DNA of 64,000 bases, from NCBI RefSeq assembly GCF_024347595.1, contig NZ_AP025506.1, positions 2,046,001 through 2,110,000 on the forward strand. The letters are read 5' to 3'. Position 1 is the stretch's first letter; the number at the start of each line of letters is the position of its first letter. The position numbers and the translations under genes were made by a program. The notes under the pieces were generated by a model, which was given only the letters and a program-made list of their open reading frames with translations, did no database searches and was not told the DNA's origin. Shown here one piece after another: positions 36,050 to 45,110 of this stretch. This DNA comes from Vibrio pomeroyi. Its GTDB lineage: Bacteria > Pseudomonadota > Gammaproteobacteria > Enterobacterales > Vibrionaceae.

Positions 36050-36079
36050 CAAAGGTGCGCTTAATGCGCACCTTTTCTC
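36050..36079 (+). terminator. Rho-independent terminator
   Basis: AAAGGTGCGC and GCGCACCTTT arms with a five-base loop followed by TCTCG, 27 bases after the sulfatase stop. It separates the sulfatase from the MoxR operon, which has its own dyad. Confidence 0.8.
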
Positions 36080-36094
36080 GTTCTGAAGCTCGTT

Positions 36095-36108
36095 TAGTAA
36101 TACTCCTA
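36095..36108 (+). promoter_or_regulatory. TAGKA-N4-TCCTA dyad before the MoxR operon
   Basis: TAGTAATACTCCTA, within CGTTTAGTAATACTCCTAGT, is 90 bases upstream of the GTG start. One arm has a single mismatch to TAGGA, but the flanks match the sulfatase site closely. Confidence 0.5.
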
Positions 36109-36198
36109 GTTCATCACCACCTTCACAGTTATTACTCTAACAGCTTTGAATAGTTCTACTTCAGCCTTCGGGCTAAACTACGCCCCCAAGGAGATAGC

Positions 36199-37158
36199 GT
36201 GAGCGTACAAAACAACCACTTTATTACGTTACAAGAGAAAATTAATTTGCGCGTGCTTGGCCAGGAAAAGCCTGTTGAGCAGTTAGTCATCGCTCTGCTT
36301 GCCAACGGTCATGTTCTTCTCCAAGGTTTACCTGGTCTCGCTAAAACCCGCAGTGTAAGCGTAATGGCTAGCCAATTAGATTCCGATCTAAACCGCATTC
36401 AGTTCACACCGGATATGCTTCCTGCTGACATCACGGGTAGCGAAGTTTACGAAAGTAATACTCAATCGCTGACATTCAAAAAAGGTCCTGTATTTACTCA
36501 CCTTTTGCTGGCCGATGAAATCAACCGAGCTCCAGCTAAGGTGCAATCAGCACTGCTTGAAGCGATGGCAGAAAAACAAGTTTCGATAGCAGGAGAAACA
36601 CACAAATTACCAGAACTGTTCATGGTTCTCGCCACACAAAACCCAGTTGAACAAGAAGGTACCTACCCACTGCCTGAAGCGCAGATGGATCGTTTCTTAA
36701 TGCAGATCTTGATTGATTATCCAAGCAAAGACGCTGAAAAAAACATGCTCAAACTCTTGCGGATTGAGAACCAAGACTCCACTAGGAGCGAACCGCTCAT
36801 GACCATCGAACAAGTGCTAGAGGCACGCCGTCATATTGATAATATTCATGTCGCCGAACATGTAGATCAATACATTGTCGACCTAATCGATGCGACTCGC
36901 TACCCAGACAAGTGTGACGAACAGCTTAGCCAGTGGATTGAGTTGGGGGCTAGCCCTCGTGCAACTATCGCGTTAGACAAATGTTCACGTGCTCACGCAT
37001 GGTTAAACGGTCAAGATTACGTGACGCCGGACAACGTAAGAGCGGTGGCCCATTCAGTACTTCGCCACCGCTTGGTATTGAGTTTTACTTCTCAAAATCA
37101 AGGAGTAGATGCTGAGCAAGTCATCGATCAACTTCTAAATTGCGTTGCATTTTCTTAA
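36199..37158 (+). CDS. MoxR-family AAA+ ATPase
   Basis: A 319-residue cytosolic ATPase: Walker A GLPGLAKT (residues 43-50), Walker B LLLADEINRAPAKVQSALLE (about 98-117), sensor region VLATQNPVEQEGTYPLPEAQ and a C-terminal lid with GASPRATIALDK. MoxR ATPases act with VWA-domain partners in maturation or assembly of protein complexes, often in the envelope. The start is GTG with AAGGAGAT before it. It is the first of six tightly packed genes to 42444, of which two encode VWA proteins. Confidence 0.93.
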   Translation: MSVQNNHFITLQEKINLRVLGQEKPVEQLVIALLANGHVLLQGLPGLAKTRSVSVMASQLDSDLNRIQFTPDMLPADITGSEVYESNTQSLTFKKGPVFTHLLLADEINRAPAKVQSALLEAMAEKQVSIAGETHKLPELFMVLATQNPVEQEGTYPLPEAQMDRFLMQILIDYPSKDAEKNMLKLLRIENQDSTRSEPLMTIEQVLEARRHIDNIHVAEHVDQYIVDLIDATRYPDKCDEQLSQWIELGASPRATIALDKCSRAHAWLNGQDYVTPDNVRAVAHSVLRHRLVLSFTSQNQGVDAEQVIDQLLNCVAFS

Positions 37159-37173
37159 TCGCGAGGAGGCTTT

Positions 37174-38088
37174 ATGACCGTCGATCTTCGTATCTATCCG
37201 ACTTCAGAAAGGCTTGCAGAGCTAACCTTGCTAGGGCGTAAGATTTCGTGGCAACCCCCTTACCAAAAGTTGACTCCTCTTACTGGTAAGCATCGCAGTC
37301 AACAACGTGGCAGAGGGTTGGATTTTGTCGAACTTCGTCACTACTACGCAGGTGATGATGTTCGCTGTATTGACTGGAAAGTAACACAACGAACGGGTCA
37401 ACCCTATTTACGAGTTTACGCTGAGGAAAACGATAAGAATATCGCTCTGCTCATCGATCTTAGAACTCGTATGTTTTTTGCGTCCGATGGCCACATGAAA
37501 TCTGCCATTGCTTGTGAAGCTGCAGCAATTGCTGCGGGCGCAGCTTGTCATCATGGCGATCGCGTAGGCGCTGTCATTCTTACCGACAGTGACATAGTCA
37601 CGTTACCATTTCGACGCGGGGAAAAAGCGCTCATGGCTCTTTTATCTGCGATCATAGATCAATCAAACAAACTCCCAAATTGGATAGTGTCTAAAAAGGC
37701 CCCCAATTTAGAAGACGCATTAAAGCACTTAGTCGATCTTGGATTAAAAGAGAGCCAGTGTTTTATTTTTAGTGACTTCAGCGACTACGACCAACGAGAT
37801 TCAAGCGTAATGATTGATAAGTTAGCTCGTCAAAATAGTCTAGTGGGCATCCGAATTACCGATCCGCTGGAAGAACAATTCCCTAAGCAGAATCTAGTCA
37901 TGGGCAATGAAAGCTATCAAGTCGAACTGAAGAAAAGCGATCGACCTATCAGAGCTCGTTATGAACAGTACGTCCAAGAGCAAAAACAATCGCTATCAGA
38001 GCACTTTATACGCCATCGTTTGGCATTGCTTGATATGACGACTCAGCAGGATGCTTGGACACAATTACTTTCACTGACCAAACAATAG
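37174..38088 (+). CDS. DUF58-domain protein
   Basis: A 304-residue soluble protein of the DUF58 family that always accompanies MoxR ATPases. Visible marks are SQQRGRGLDFVELRHYYAGD at about residues 47-66, IDWKVTQRTGQPYLRVYAEE and a Rossmann-like VWA-type region (NIALLIDLRTRMFF). It is thought to be an adaptor or VWA-like partner. It follows MoxR by 15 bases with GAGGAGG as ribosome site. Confidence 0.88.
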   Translation: MTVDLRIYPTSERLAELTLLGRKISWQPPYQKLTPLTGKHRSQQRGRGLDFVELRHYYAGDDVRCIDWKVTQRTGQPYLRVYAEENDKNIALLIDLRTRMFFASDGHMKSAIACEAAAIAAGAACHHGDRVGAVILTDSDIVTLPFRRGEKALMALLSAIIDQSNKLPNWIVSKKAPNLEDALKHLVDLGLKESQCFIFSDFSDYDQRDSSVMIDKLARQNSLVGIRITDPLEEQFPKQNLVMGNESYQVELKKSDRPIRARYEQYVQEQKQSLSEHFIRHRLALLDMTTQQDAWTQLLSLTKQ

Positions 38089-38095
38089 GCATTTT

Positions 38096-38572
38096 ATGGG
38101 TAATTTTACACAAGGCCAAATTGTCGAGTTTGGTAGTCATCTAGTAAAGCGAGCGGAATGGATTTCTCCGCCTCAAGCTATTTCGTGGTATCCACAAACG
38201 ATCACGTGGCTGTTCATTGGGCTCACAAGCATCGTTGTGGTATTTGGCTATATTGCTCATCGTTATCACCAATATCTTAAGCGTACCTACTTACGCGAAG
38301 CTTGGGCGTTGTTTCAGAAATACGAACACCAACAGAACATTGCCGCTATTGCGCAGTTAATGAAGCAGCTAGCACATCAACACTGGCCTAAGTCCGATAT
38401 CGGCACAATGACCAACCAGGAGTTTGCTCAATTCATATGTCAAAGCAGTGCTACCAAACTACATTCAGTGCAGGTCTCTCAATTAATGGAAAGCAGCTAT
38501 CGCGCATCACCCACTCTTACAGATCTCGAGCGACAAGCGATCAGACGTTGGTTTAAGGAGGTGACATGTTAA
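38096..38572 (+). CDS. DUF4381-like membrane protein
   Basis: A 158-residue protein with one transmembrane helix (about residues 38-58) and a C-terminal helical domain (AWALFQKYEHQQNIAAIAQL onward). Position and layout match the DUF4381 proteins found between DUF58 and VWA genes in MoxR operons of gammaproteobacteria. The first VWA gene overlaps its end by seven bases. Its role in the complex is unknown. Confidence 0.75.
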   Translation: MGNFTQGQIVEFGSHLVKRAEWISPPQAISWYPQTITWLFIGLTSIVVVFGYIAHRYHQYLKRTYLREAWALFQKYEHQQNIAAIAQLMKQLAHQHWPKSDIGTMTNQEFAQFICQSSATKLHSVQVSQLMESSYRASPTLTDLERQAIRRWFKEVTC

Positions 38573-39561
38573 CCCTCACTTATCCTCTATTCAGTCTGCT
38601 GATTTTGCTACCTTTAGTGATTTTTCTGAGTCCCAAACACTTCACTCGTCAGACCGCACTGCGTTTTAGTCACTTCGATAAGTTAGTTAAAGTCACAGGT
38701 TCTAAACCAACTTCTGGCGCTGTGGTGATGTCACCTATTTGGTGGCAACGTCTTCTTATTGTGGTGACATACCTAAGTTTGGTTATCGCTGCAACAAAAC
38801 CTGTTTGGCTAGGTGAGCCCGTTTCAATAGAAAAAAGTGGTCGTGAAATGATGGTGGCCGTCGATCTTTCCGGATCTATGGAGGCTCGCGATTTTGTCGA
38901 TGCAGACGGTATCAACGTTCGCCGCGTCGATGGCGTTAAGTTACTGTTGGACGAATTTTTATCACAACGCGAAGGTGATCGAATCGGCTTGATTGCATTT
39001 GGCGATGACGCCTACCTACAAGCCCCATTTACTGATGACTTCGCTATTATTGCTCAGCTACTCAATGAAATGGACGTACGAATGGCAGGAGCGGGAACCG
39101 CCCTCGGTGATGCGATTGGTGTGGCCGTCAATCACTTCGAACATTCAAACAGTGCCAACAAAGTATTGATCCTCATGACGGATGGCCGTGATACCACCAG
39201 CAACTACCCTCCCATTGACGCAGCCCATTTTGCGGGTGAAAACGACATTACTATCTACCCCATTGCCATTGGCGACGCAACCAACGTTGGTGAGGATAGC
39301 ATCGACTTAGAAATGTTAGAGCGTATTGCCAATTACACTGGCGGCCAGGTATTTGAAGCGCTCAATGGGCAAGATTTAGTTGAAGTATATAGCGCACTAA
39401 ACGAGCTCGAAGCAACGCTTTTTGATAGTTACACCATACGGCCAAAAGTCGAACTCTATTACTGGCCACTTATTGTCAGTTTATTCCTCAACCTACTGAC
39501 ATTAGTTGTTGCTGCACTTCGCGGGCAAAGTAATACGAATAAAGGAGACAAAAATGGCTGA
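38566..39561 (+). CDS. VWA-domain membrane protein (BatA-like)
   Basis: A 331-residue protein with N-terminal helices (about residues 5-20 and 62-78), a von Willebrand A domain with a complete MIDAS motif (VDLSGSMEARD for D-x-S-x-S, later GAGTALGDAIG and LMTDGRD) and a C-terminal helix (about residues 303-320). This is the BatA layout, with the VWA domain in the periplasm. It overlaps the previous and following genes, so subunit synthesis is coupled. Confidence 0.9.
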   Translation: MLTLTYPLFSLLILLPLVIFLSPKHFTRQTALRFSHFDKLVKVTGSKPTSGAVVMSPIWWQRLLIVVTYLSLVIAATKPVWLGEPVSIEKSGREMMVAVDLSGSMEARDFVDADGINVRRVDGVKLLLDEFLSQREGDRIGLIAFGDDAYLQAPFTDDFAIIAQLLNEMDVRMAGAGTALGDAIGVAVNHFEHSNSANKVLILMTDGRDTTSNYPPIDAAHFAGENDITIYPIAIGDATNVGEDSIDLEMLERIANYTGGQVFEALNGQDLVEVYSALNELEATLFDSYTIRPKVELYYWPLIVSLFLNLLTLVVAALRGQSNTNKGDKNG

Positions 39562-41137
39562 ATTTCATTTCATTCGACCATGGTTACTTTTGTTAGCCAT
39601 TCCTTTAGGCATTTTGGTCTATGTCCTCAAGAGAAAAGTAGACAACAGTGAACGGCTTCCTATCGCCGCTCACCTGTTGCCATTTCTCAATGCAGGAGAA
39701 AGCCAAACGCGTTGGTTTTCTCCTCAGAACTTGCTACCACTTTTCCTAGGTCTGCTGACTATCATTGTGGCAGGTCCAACATGGCAGCCAGAACCTGATA
39801 CCCACGCAAAAAACCATTCGCCGATTCTATTTGTGGTTGATTTATCACGTTCAATGGGTGAGTCCGATATTGCACCAAGTCGCCTTGAAAATGCCAAATT
39901 GAAGTTATCCGACCTATTAGAATACAAATCTGATGGGATTATTGGTGCGTATGTCTATGCTGGCAGCGCTCATATGCTCATTCCACCGACAGAGGATCGG
40001 GAAGTGCTTGAACTGTATCTTTCTTCTTTATCAACAAACCTCGTCCCTAGACAAGGGAAAAACCTGCCAGCTGTCTTGGATCAGATTGCCCAGCAACAGA
40101 CAGAGAGTAGCATCCCAGCAAGCATTGTCGTTGTAACAGACAGCCTCGATAACAGTGCTGCTCAAGCCATAGAGAATTATGAACGTACCTACCGTGATCA
40201 AATGATCGTTTGGAAATTTGGTTACAACGAAACTGTCGGTTCTCCCTCGGATGTCCGTCTAATTCAAAGTACTCCTGACCATAGCGACGTTCAAAGTATT
40301 AGCCGATGGATAGACAGCTTCAGTTACTTTGATCCAATGGATGAAGATATACAATGGCAAGAAGCCGGATTTTATCTCGTCTTCCCTGCTCTGCTGTTTA
40401 GTTTACTTTGGTTTCGCCGAGGCTGGAGTATCCGTTGGGTTCCTAGCGTATTGATCAGTATTGTTGCTCTCAGTGCCTTTCAACCAAGCCCGGCTTTAGC
40501 AAAGTCGTCGACTGATCTCACCACGTGTGATTCACTGTCAATGAGGCTCTTCCTCACGCCAGATCAGCAAGGACAATGGTTTTATAACCAAGGCAATTAT
40601 GCATGTGCTGCACAAGCCTTCATCGATCCTGATTGGAAAATTGAATCCCTCATGCGCAATCAGCAGTGGGAATGGGCGCTGACCATGCTCAACAATCAGC
40701 CGGACTCTCTCGAAAAACGCTACAAAGTGGCTCTTGCTTATTTGCATATTGACCGTTTTCGTTCATCAGAGCGTTGGTTTGAACAAGTATTAGAATTAGA
40801 CCCACAGCACCCACAAGCACTTCACAACCTTGATTTGCTTGAAGAGATTTTCGACCTCATGGCTGATCGTGCGCAAGGCCAAGGCACCGCCGGAGAGGAC
40901 ATGACTGCCGATGTCATTTCCACACTAGAAGAAGATATGGGAATTGAAGAACCTGAAGACAAAATTGAAGTCATCAACAGTGCAGATTTAATGGCAGAAG
41001 AGCATTTGACTAAAATTTGGCTGGAGCAAGTTAAATCCAACCCTGAAGTGTTCCTTCGCAATAAGTTCTCTATTCAACTGCAGCAAATAGACAAACCCGT
41101 TTTGGTCGGCGAGCACACCCAACAGGAGGTGAAGTAA
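39554..41137 (+). CDS. VWA-TPR membrane protein (BatB-BatC-like fusion)
   Basis: A 527-residue protein with N-terminal helices, a VWA domain with MIDAS D-x-S-x-S (VVDLSRSMGESD) and VVTDSLD, a central pair of hydrophobic segments (about residues 283-315), and a C-terminal TPR region (ALAYLHIDRFRSSERWFEQV, then LDPQHPQALHNLD) ending in an acidic tail. It joins the BatB and BatC roles in one chain. The ATG at 39554 has AAAGGAGAC before it and overlaps the previous gene by eight bases. Confidence 0.9.
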   Translation: MAEFHFIRPWLLLLAIPLGILVYVLKRKVDNSERLPIAAHLLPFLNAGESQTRWFSPQNLLPLFLGLLTIIVAGPTWQPEPDTHAKNHSPILFVVDLSRSMGESDIAPSRLENAKLKLSDLLEYKSDGIIGAYVYAGSAHMLIPPTEDREVLELYLSSLSTNLVPRQGKNLPAVLDQIAQQQTESSIPASIVVVTDSLDNSAAQAIENYERTYRDQMIVWKFGYNETVGSPSDVRLIQSTPDHSDVQSISRWIDSFSYFDPMDEDIQWQEAGFYLVFPALLFSLLWFRRGWSIRWVPSVLISIVALSAFQPSPALAKSSTDLTTCDSLSMRLFLTPDQQGQWFYNQGNYACAAQAFIDPDWKIESLMRNQQWEWALTMLNNQPDSLEKRYKVALAYLHIDRFRSSERWFEQVLELDPQHPQALHNLDLLEEIFDLMADRAQGQGTAGEDMTADVISTLEEDMGIEEPEDKIEVINSADLMAEEHLTKIWLEQVKSNPEVFLRNKFSIQLQQIDKPVLVGEHTQQEVK

Positions 41138-42444
41138 TGGGCACGTTCAAACGTTTCATCGATGATATAGGGACCGCCATCGCTTTTGGCATGATACTCA
41201 TGGCAAGTTTAAGTGCTCAAGCATCCATCTCTACAAATGATCCACTGTCGCTTGCATCTTCTCAACCGCCAAACACAGTGAATACGCAGTACCATGCCCG
41301 CTGGGCTCTAGGTAGTGAAACCTTTACAGAGAGGCAACGCCATACCGTTTTCCTAGAACTTCTCAGTGACGCAGCCATTACTGATGTCATCAACGTTGAA
41401 ACGATTTCAGCCAAAGATCTCTTTTTTGAGCAAACCACCACATTTTGGCAATACACTAGGCCAACAGAAAACGGCAAACGTGTTGAAAAAGCAGCATTAA
41501 AGTTAGAACTATTTCCAGCTAAACCTGGAGAGTTCACTTTACCAGGTATCAACATCACCCTTGGCCGTAGTGACAACGTGGTTACTATTCCAACACAGCC
41601 ATTGAAGATCACGGTAAAAGCACTTCCTGAGGCTGCGAAAGGTAAGATTGCCTCTCCTAACGTCACAGTAGAGCAAACTGTCAGTGACGTAGAGATCACT
41701 GAAGGCGGCGCGGTAACCCGTTCAGTCTCTCTCAATGTTGCTGATTTGCCAGGGCACTATATTTCAGAACTGCCATTGATTAACCAGATTGAAGACGTTG
41801 AAATTCGTACTGGCAATAGCCAAACGACAACCCAAACATTCCGCGCAGATATGACTGGCACACGCATTACAGATATTCACTATCGATTTGTTCACAAAGG
41901 GCAATACACCCTACCTGAACTGTCATTCCAGTGGTGGAACACAACAAAACGTAAAGTAGAGAAAATTTCGCTGCCAGCCATAACGGTGGAGGTCAACTCT
42001 GCACCACCTTTGCCTTTAGATCAGCGTATTGAGCTATGGAGTTCAAATATAAAGCTGTGGTTGGAAGAACAACGTAAAACACTCATTTTAGGGTTGTTAG
42101 TTGTGCTTGGCTTATGGCGTTTACGTTTTAAGTTTTCTCACTTATGGAAAGTGTTAAAAGTGCAGAATCAAACTGCCCTTCACTCTTCTTTTGTAAAACG
42201 CTTAATAACCATTTTTTGGGTTGCTGTAGGGACAAAAAAATGTGCCAGCCAAGCACTTTATCAATGGTTTTCATATCATGGAATTTATGACCTAAACCAT
42301 TACCCAACACTGAAAAATGGCATCCGTACTAACAAACAAGGTCAGTGGCATTTAAAACGCTACATAGTTGTTTGGGTGTTAACGAATGAAGTCAGACAAC
42401 AATGGCGAGTAAAGTACCGATTAAAGCCGATCAATCCTGCGTAA
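41137..42444 (+). CDS. BatD-like protein
   Basis: A 435-residue protein with an N-terminal signal or anchor (about residues 10-30), an extracytoplasmic beta-rich region (ARWALGSETFTERQRH, KLELFPAKPGEFTLPGINIT, TDIHYRFVHKGQYTLPEL), one transmembrane helix (about residues 312-330) and a basic cytoplasmic tail. The KPGEFTLP and KGQYTLPEL strands are those of BatD (oxygen-tolerance) proteins. Its start overlaps the previous stop (TAATG). It is the last gene of the MoxR operon. Confidence 0.85.
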   Translation: MGTFKRFIDDIGTAIAFGMILMASLSAQASISTNDPLSLASSQPPNTVNTQYHARWALGSETFTERQRHTVFLELLSDAAITDVINVETISAKDLFFEQTTTFWQYTRPTENGKRVEKAALKLELFPAKPGEFTLPGINITLGRSDNVVTIPTQPLKITVKALPEAAKGKIASPNVTVEQTVSDVEITEGGAVTRSVSLNVADLPGHYISELPLINQIEDVEIRTGNSQTTTQTFRADMTGTRITDIHYRFVHKGQYTLPELSFQWWNTTKRKVEKISLPAITVEVNSAPPLPLDQRIELWSSNIKLWLEEQRKTLILGLLVVLGLWRLRFKFSHLWKVLKVQNQTALHSSFVKRLITIFWVAVGTKKCASQALYQWFSYHGIYDLNHYPTLKNGIRTNKQGQWHLKRYIVVWVLTNEVRQQWRVKYRLKPINPA

Positions 42445-42454
42445 ATTCGTAAAG

Positions 42455-42476
42455 CTAGGACTAGGGAAAGTCCTAG
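42455..42476 (+). promoter_or_regulatory. Dyad after batD and before the small secreted protein gene
   Basis: CTAGGACT and AGTCCTAG arms around AGGGAA give a perfect 8-bp inverted repeat. Inside it, TAGGGAAAGTCCTA (42462-42475) matches the TAGGA-N4-TCCTA consensus with one mismatch and is 69 bases upstream of the ATG at 42545. It could also fold as a terminator hairpin for the MoxR operon, but no U-tract follows. Confidence 0.5.
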
Positions 42477-42544
42477 TTAATCTCTTTTAGTAATCAATGT
42501 AATGTTTGAGTTACTTACACGGTCAACCACAAAGAGTTGTTAAT

Positions 42545-42922
42545 ATGAAATTTAACAAAATCCTATTTTTTTTTGCCGCATTAACCTGCACGAATGCACT
42601 TGCAAAAGATACCGCTACGCCTGAAGCAGAAGAAAAGCGGCCAAACAAACCATTCGTTATTACTGGGGATGAAATTCAACCACTCTCAGATACTCATTGG
42701 CGAATTAAAGTCTCCTACGCAGAAGCCGTCAAAGTTCGTTGCATCGCGTTTGATGAAAAAGAACAAGCCGTTGCAATCGATTCTATCGCTGTGATTCCGC
42801 CTTTTTCTGTGTCTGATATGTATACACGAGAAGACGATGGCAAGATCGAGGAAGTAAAATGTTGGATCACCAGTACCCGCTCGGAAGATCTAGCCAAAGA
42901 CTACATTCGTCATGATACTTAG
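42545..42922 (+). CDS. Small secreted protein of unknown function
   Basis: A 125-residue protein with a signal peptide (MKFNKILFFFAALTCTNALA, cleavage near residue 20) and a mature domain of about 105 residues with two cysteines (VRCIAFDEKEQ and EVKCWITST) that may form a disulfide. No family recognised. The ATG at 42545 gives the signal peptide; a longer frame from 42506 would bury it. The upstream dyad links it to the sulfatase regulon, and the PafA-like phosphatase gene follows 114 bases later. Confidence 0.7.
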   Translation: MKFNKILFFFAALTCTNALAKDTATPEAEEKRPNKPFVITGDEIQPLSDTHWRIKVSYAEAVKVRCIAFDEKEQAVAIDSIAVIPPFSVSDMYTREDDGKIEEVKCWITSTRSEDLAKDYIRHDT

Positions 42923-43036
42923 AATGCACCAAAGCAGTTAGTGATTGGACACGATTACAGCATGCAGTGATGAATCTGAACGTAGAGAGAAAAGCTCGTT
43001 TTGGAGCGTAACCATATCGAAAACTGGATTAACAAT

Positions 43037-44728
43037 ATGAAGAACCTTGTCGTTAGTACCCTTGCACTCAGCATGTTATTTTCTTCAGGTGCTGTCATCG
43101 CAAACGAAACCCAGCCAAAACTCATTCTGCAGCTTACCGTTGACGCGCTGCGTGGTGACTTACCCAATCGATTTAAACACAATTTTGGTGAAGGTGGTTT
43201 TAGGCTGCTCTTAGATGAGGGCGTTCACTATACGAATGCACACTACCAACATGCGAACACAGAAACGATTGTAGGACACGCAGCCCTTGCTACAGGCGCA
43301 CCTCCCGCAGTAAACGGCATGATTGGTAATGTATGGTACGACCGAGCTCAAGAACGTGTGGTGTACAATATCGAGGATACTAACTACAACTTATTGGCAA
43401 TCGATGCTGACATCGATCAATCAACAGAGATCGATTCTACCCAACGCGCAGCACAAGGCGATGGTCGGTCACCGTTAAATATCCACACTTCTACAATTGG
43501 AGACGAAATTGTTAAAGCCTATCATGGTAAGTCTCGCGCCTTTTCTGTCTCTTTTAAAGACAGAGGGGCTGTGTCTTTAGGCGGTGAATTAGGCAAAGCT
43601 TTTTGGTTCTCTAAATCTGCCGGCGCATTTGTAACGAGTGATTATTACTACGACAAGAACCCAGCTTGGGTTAACGAGTGGAATGCCAAGGATTTTACTC
43701 AACAGTACAGCGGTAAGCGATGGGAACTCACTCTACCCCAAGAAAAGTATCTATTTTCTGATGATGGTGATGTCGAATATAAAATTGACTTAGCCAGTTT
43801 TAGTCGTAGCTTCCCTCACCCTTATGGTCCAGCTAACTACCCATACTTCACTACACTATTGAGCGTAAGCCCAGCAGGCGATGAGATCGTTGCAGATTTT
43901 GCAAAATCTGTCATTGACTCAGAAAGTTTAGGTCAAGGTGAATACCCCGATTACCTTTCGGTTAGTTTCTCAGCGACTGATTATGTCATCCATATGTATG
44001 GCCCTTCTAGTATCGAGGCAGAAGACAACCTAATACGTCTTGACCGCACATTAGAGGATCTATTCGCTCATGTGGACAAAACGGTTGGGCTTGATAACAC
44101 ACTTATAGTGTTGTCAGCAGATCACGGAGCCCCTGACGTCCCGGGCTACGTGAATGCGTTAGGTGGGAATAAAGCTGACTATTTTGGCATTGAAAAAATG
44201 AAACAGTCAGGCGTTTTTGAAGTGGTAAAGAAGCGTTTTGGATTAGGTGAGGATGTTGTTCGCCAATATGCCGATCCCTACCTATACCTGAACCATGAAC
44301 TGATTGAATCAAAAGGCTATAAAGTGTCAGAGGTTCAGACTGCTATCGCCCGCGCATTAGAAAACATCGATGGTATTAATCAAACAATTACAGCGACAGA
44401 TATTATGAAAGGTCAACTTTCAGATACGCGTATTAATCGACTAGTGGCTAACAACCATCACCCCACTCGTTCTGGAGATATCTATGTGGTTTACAACCCA
44501 AATGTTTACATCAACAACTTTGATGGTTTGAAAGTAGCTTCAGTTCACGGGTCTCCATGGCGCTATGATACTTTCGTTCCTATCTTTTTTGCAGGAATGG
44601 ATATCAAAGGTGCTAAAGTTCACCGGGAAGTCACCCCTTATGATATCGCGCCAACTATCTCTCAATTTATGGAAATCAACTTTCCGTCAGGTTCGACAGG
44701 AAGCGTACTCACAGAGGTCGTTCCTTAA
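43037..44728 (+). CDS. Secreted PafA-like alkaline phosphatase superfamily enzyme
   Basis: A 563-residue enzyme with a signal peptide (cleavage near VIA21-22). It carries the alkaline-phosphatase superfamily metal sites: LTVDALRGD, a nucleophile Thr in ANTETIVGHAALATG, SFSATDYVIHMYGP, LSADHGAPDVPG and SVHGSPWRYDTFVP. A Thr nucleophile followed by GHA is typical of PafA-type phosphomonoesterases and of nucleotide phosphodiesterases. Its place after a sulfatase and a MoxR operon is notable, because PafA and sulfatases share a fold. It does not need formylglycine. The ribosome site is weak. Confidence 0.88.
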   Translation: MKNLVVSTLALSMLFSSGAVIANETQPKLILQLTVDALRGDLPNRFKHNFGEGGFRLLLDEGVHYTNAHYQHANTETIVGHAALATGAPPAVNGMIGNVWYDRAQERVVYNIEDTNYNLLAIDADIDQSTEIDSTQRAAQGDGRSPLNIHTSTIGDEIVKAYHGKSRAFSVSFKDRGAVSLGGELGKAFWFSKSAGAFVTSDYYYDKNPAWVNEWNAKDFTQQYSGKRWELTLPQEKYLFSDDGDVEYKIDLASFSRSFPHPYGPANYPYFTTLLSVSPAGDEIVADFAKSVIDSESLGQGEYPDYLSVSFSATDYVIHMYGPSSIEAEDNLIRLDRTLEDLFAHVDKTVGLDNTLIVLSADHGAPDVPGYVNALGGNKADYFGIEKMKQSGVFEVVKKRFGLGEDVVRQYADPYLYLNHELIESKGYKVSEVQTAIARALENIDGINQTITATDIMKGQLSDTRINRLVANNHHPTRSGDIYVVYNPNVYINNFDGLKVASVHGSPWRYDTFVPIFFAGMDIKGAKVHREVTPYDIAPTISQFMEINFPSGSTGSVLTEVVP

Positions 44729-45035
44729 CCCATAAGTTTCAGTTATGAGATACGTAGCGGATAAGAAAGCCTGGCCACATGGCTAGAGAATTTGTCATTA
44801 GAAAAAACAAGTCAAATTGTACAACTTAAAGTCAGGTTCAATCTTGCTCTGGCGCACAATGGGGCATGAATGAGCTACAGCTTCCCCTAAATTAACAATT
44901 CAGAGATAACTAAAGGTATGGAAAGTCGCTTAACGTAGCGTCCAGTATTGATGGTGCAGATCACTGACAAGTATGCGGGTCTTCAGACAATATGCTTTTT
45001 TCAAATATTTAAAATCATGTTCTCTACTGCCTCTC
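44729..45035. other. Convergent intergenic region, no gene seen
   Basis: About 305 bp after the phosphatase gene with no clear terminator for it and no convincing gene. A plus-strand frame over 44973-45245 overlaps the convergent nuclease gene and has no ribosome site. Confidence 0.3.
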
Positions 45036-45066
45036 AATAAAAAAGCCCAAACAAAGGGTTGGGCTC
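45036..45066 (-). terminator. Terminator of the secreted endonuclease gene
   Basis: On the minus strand, AGCCCAA and TTGGGCT arms followed by TTTTTTATT, 45 bases after the stop at 45111. Confidence 0.8.
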
Positions 45067-45110
45067 AATTCAATAATCATGAAACCATTGTCACGGTGGT
45101 TATATTCCGA

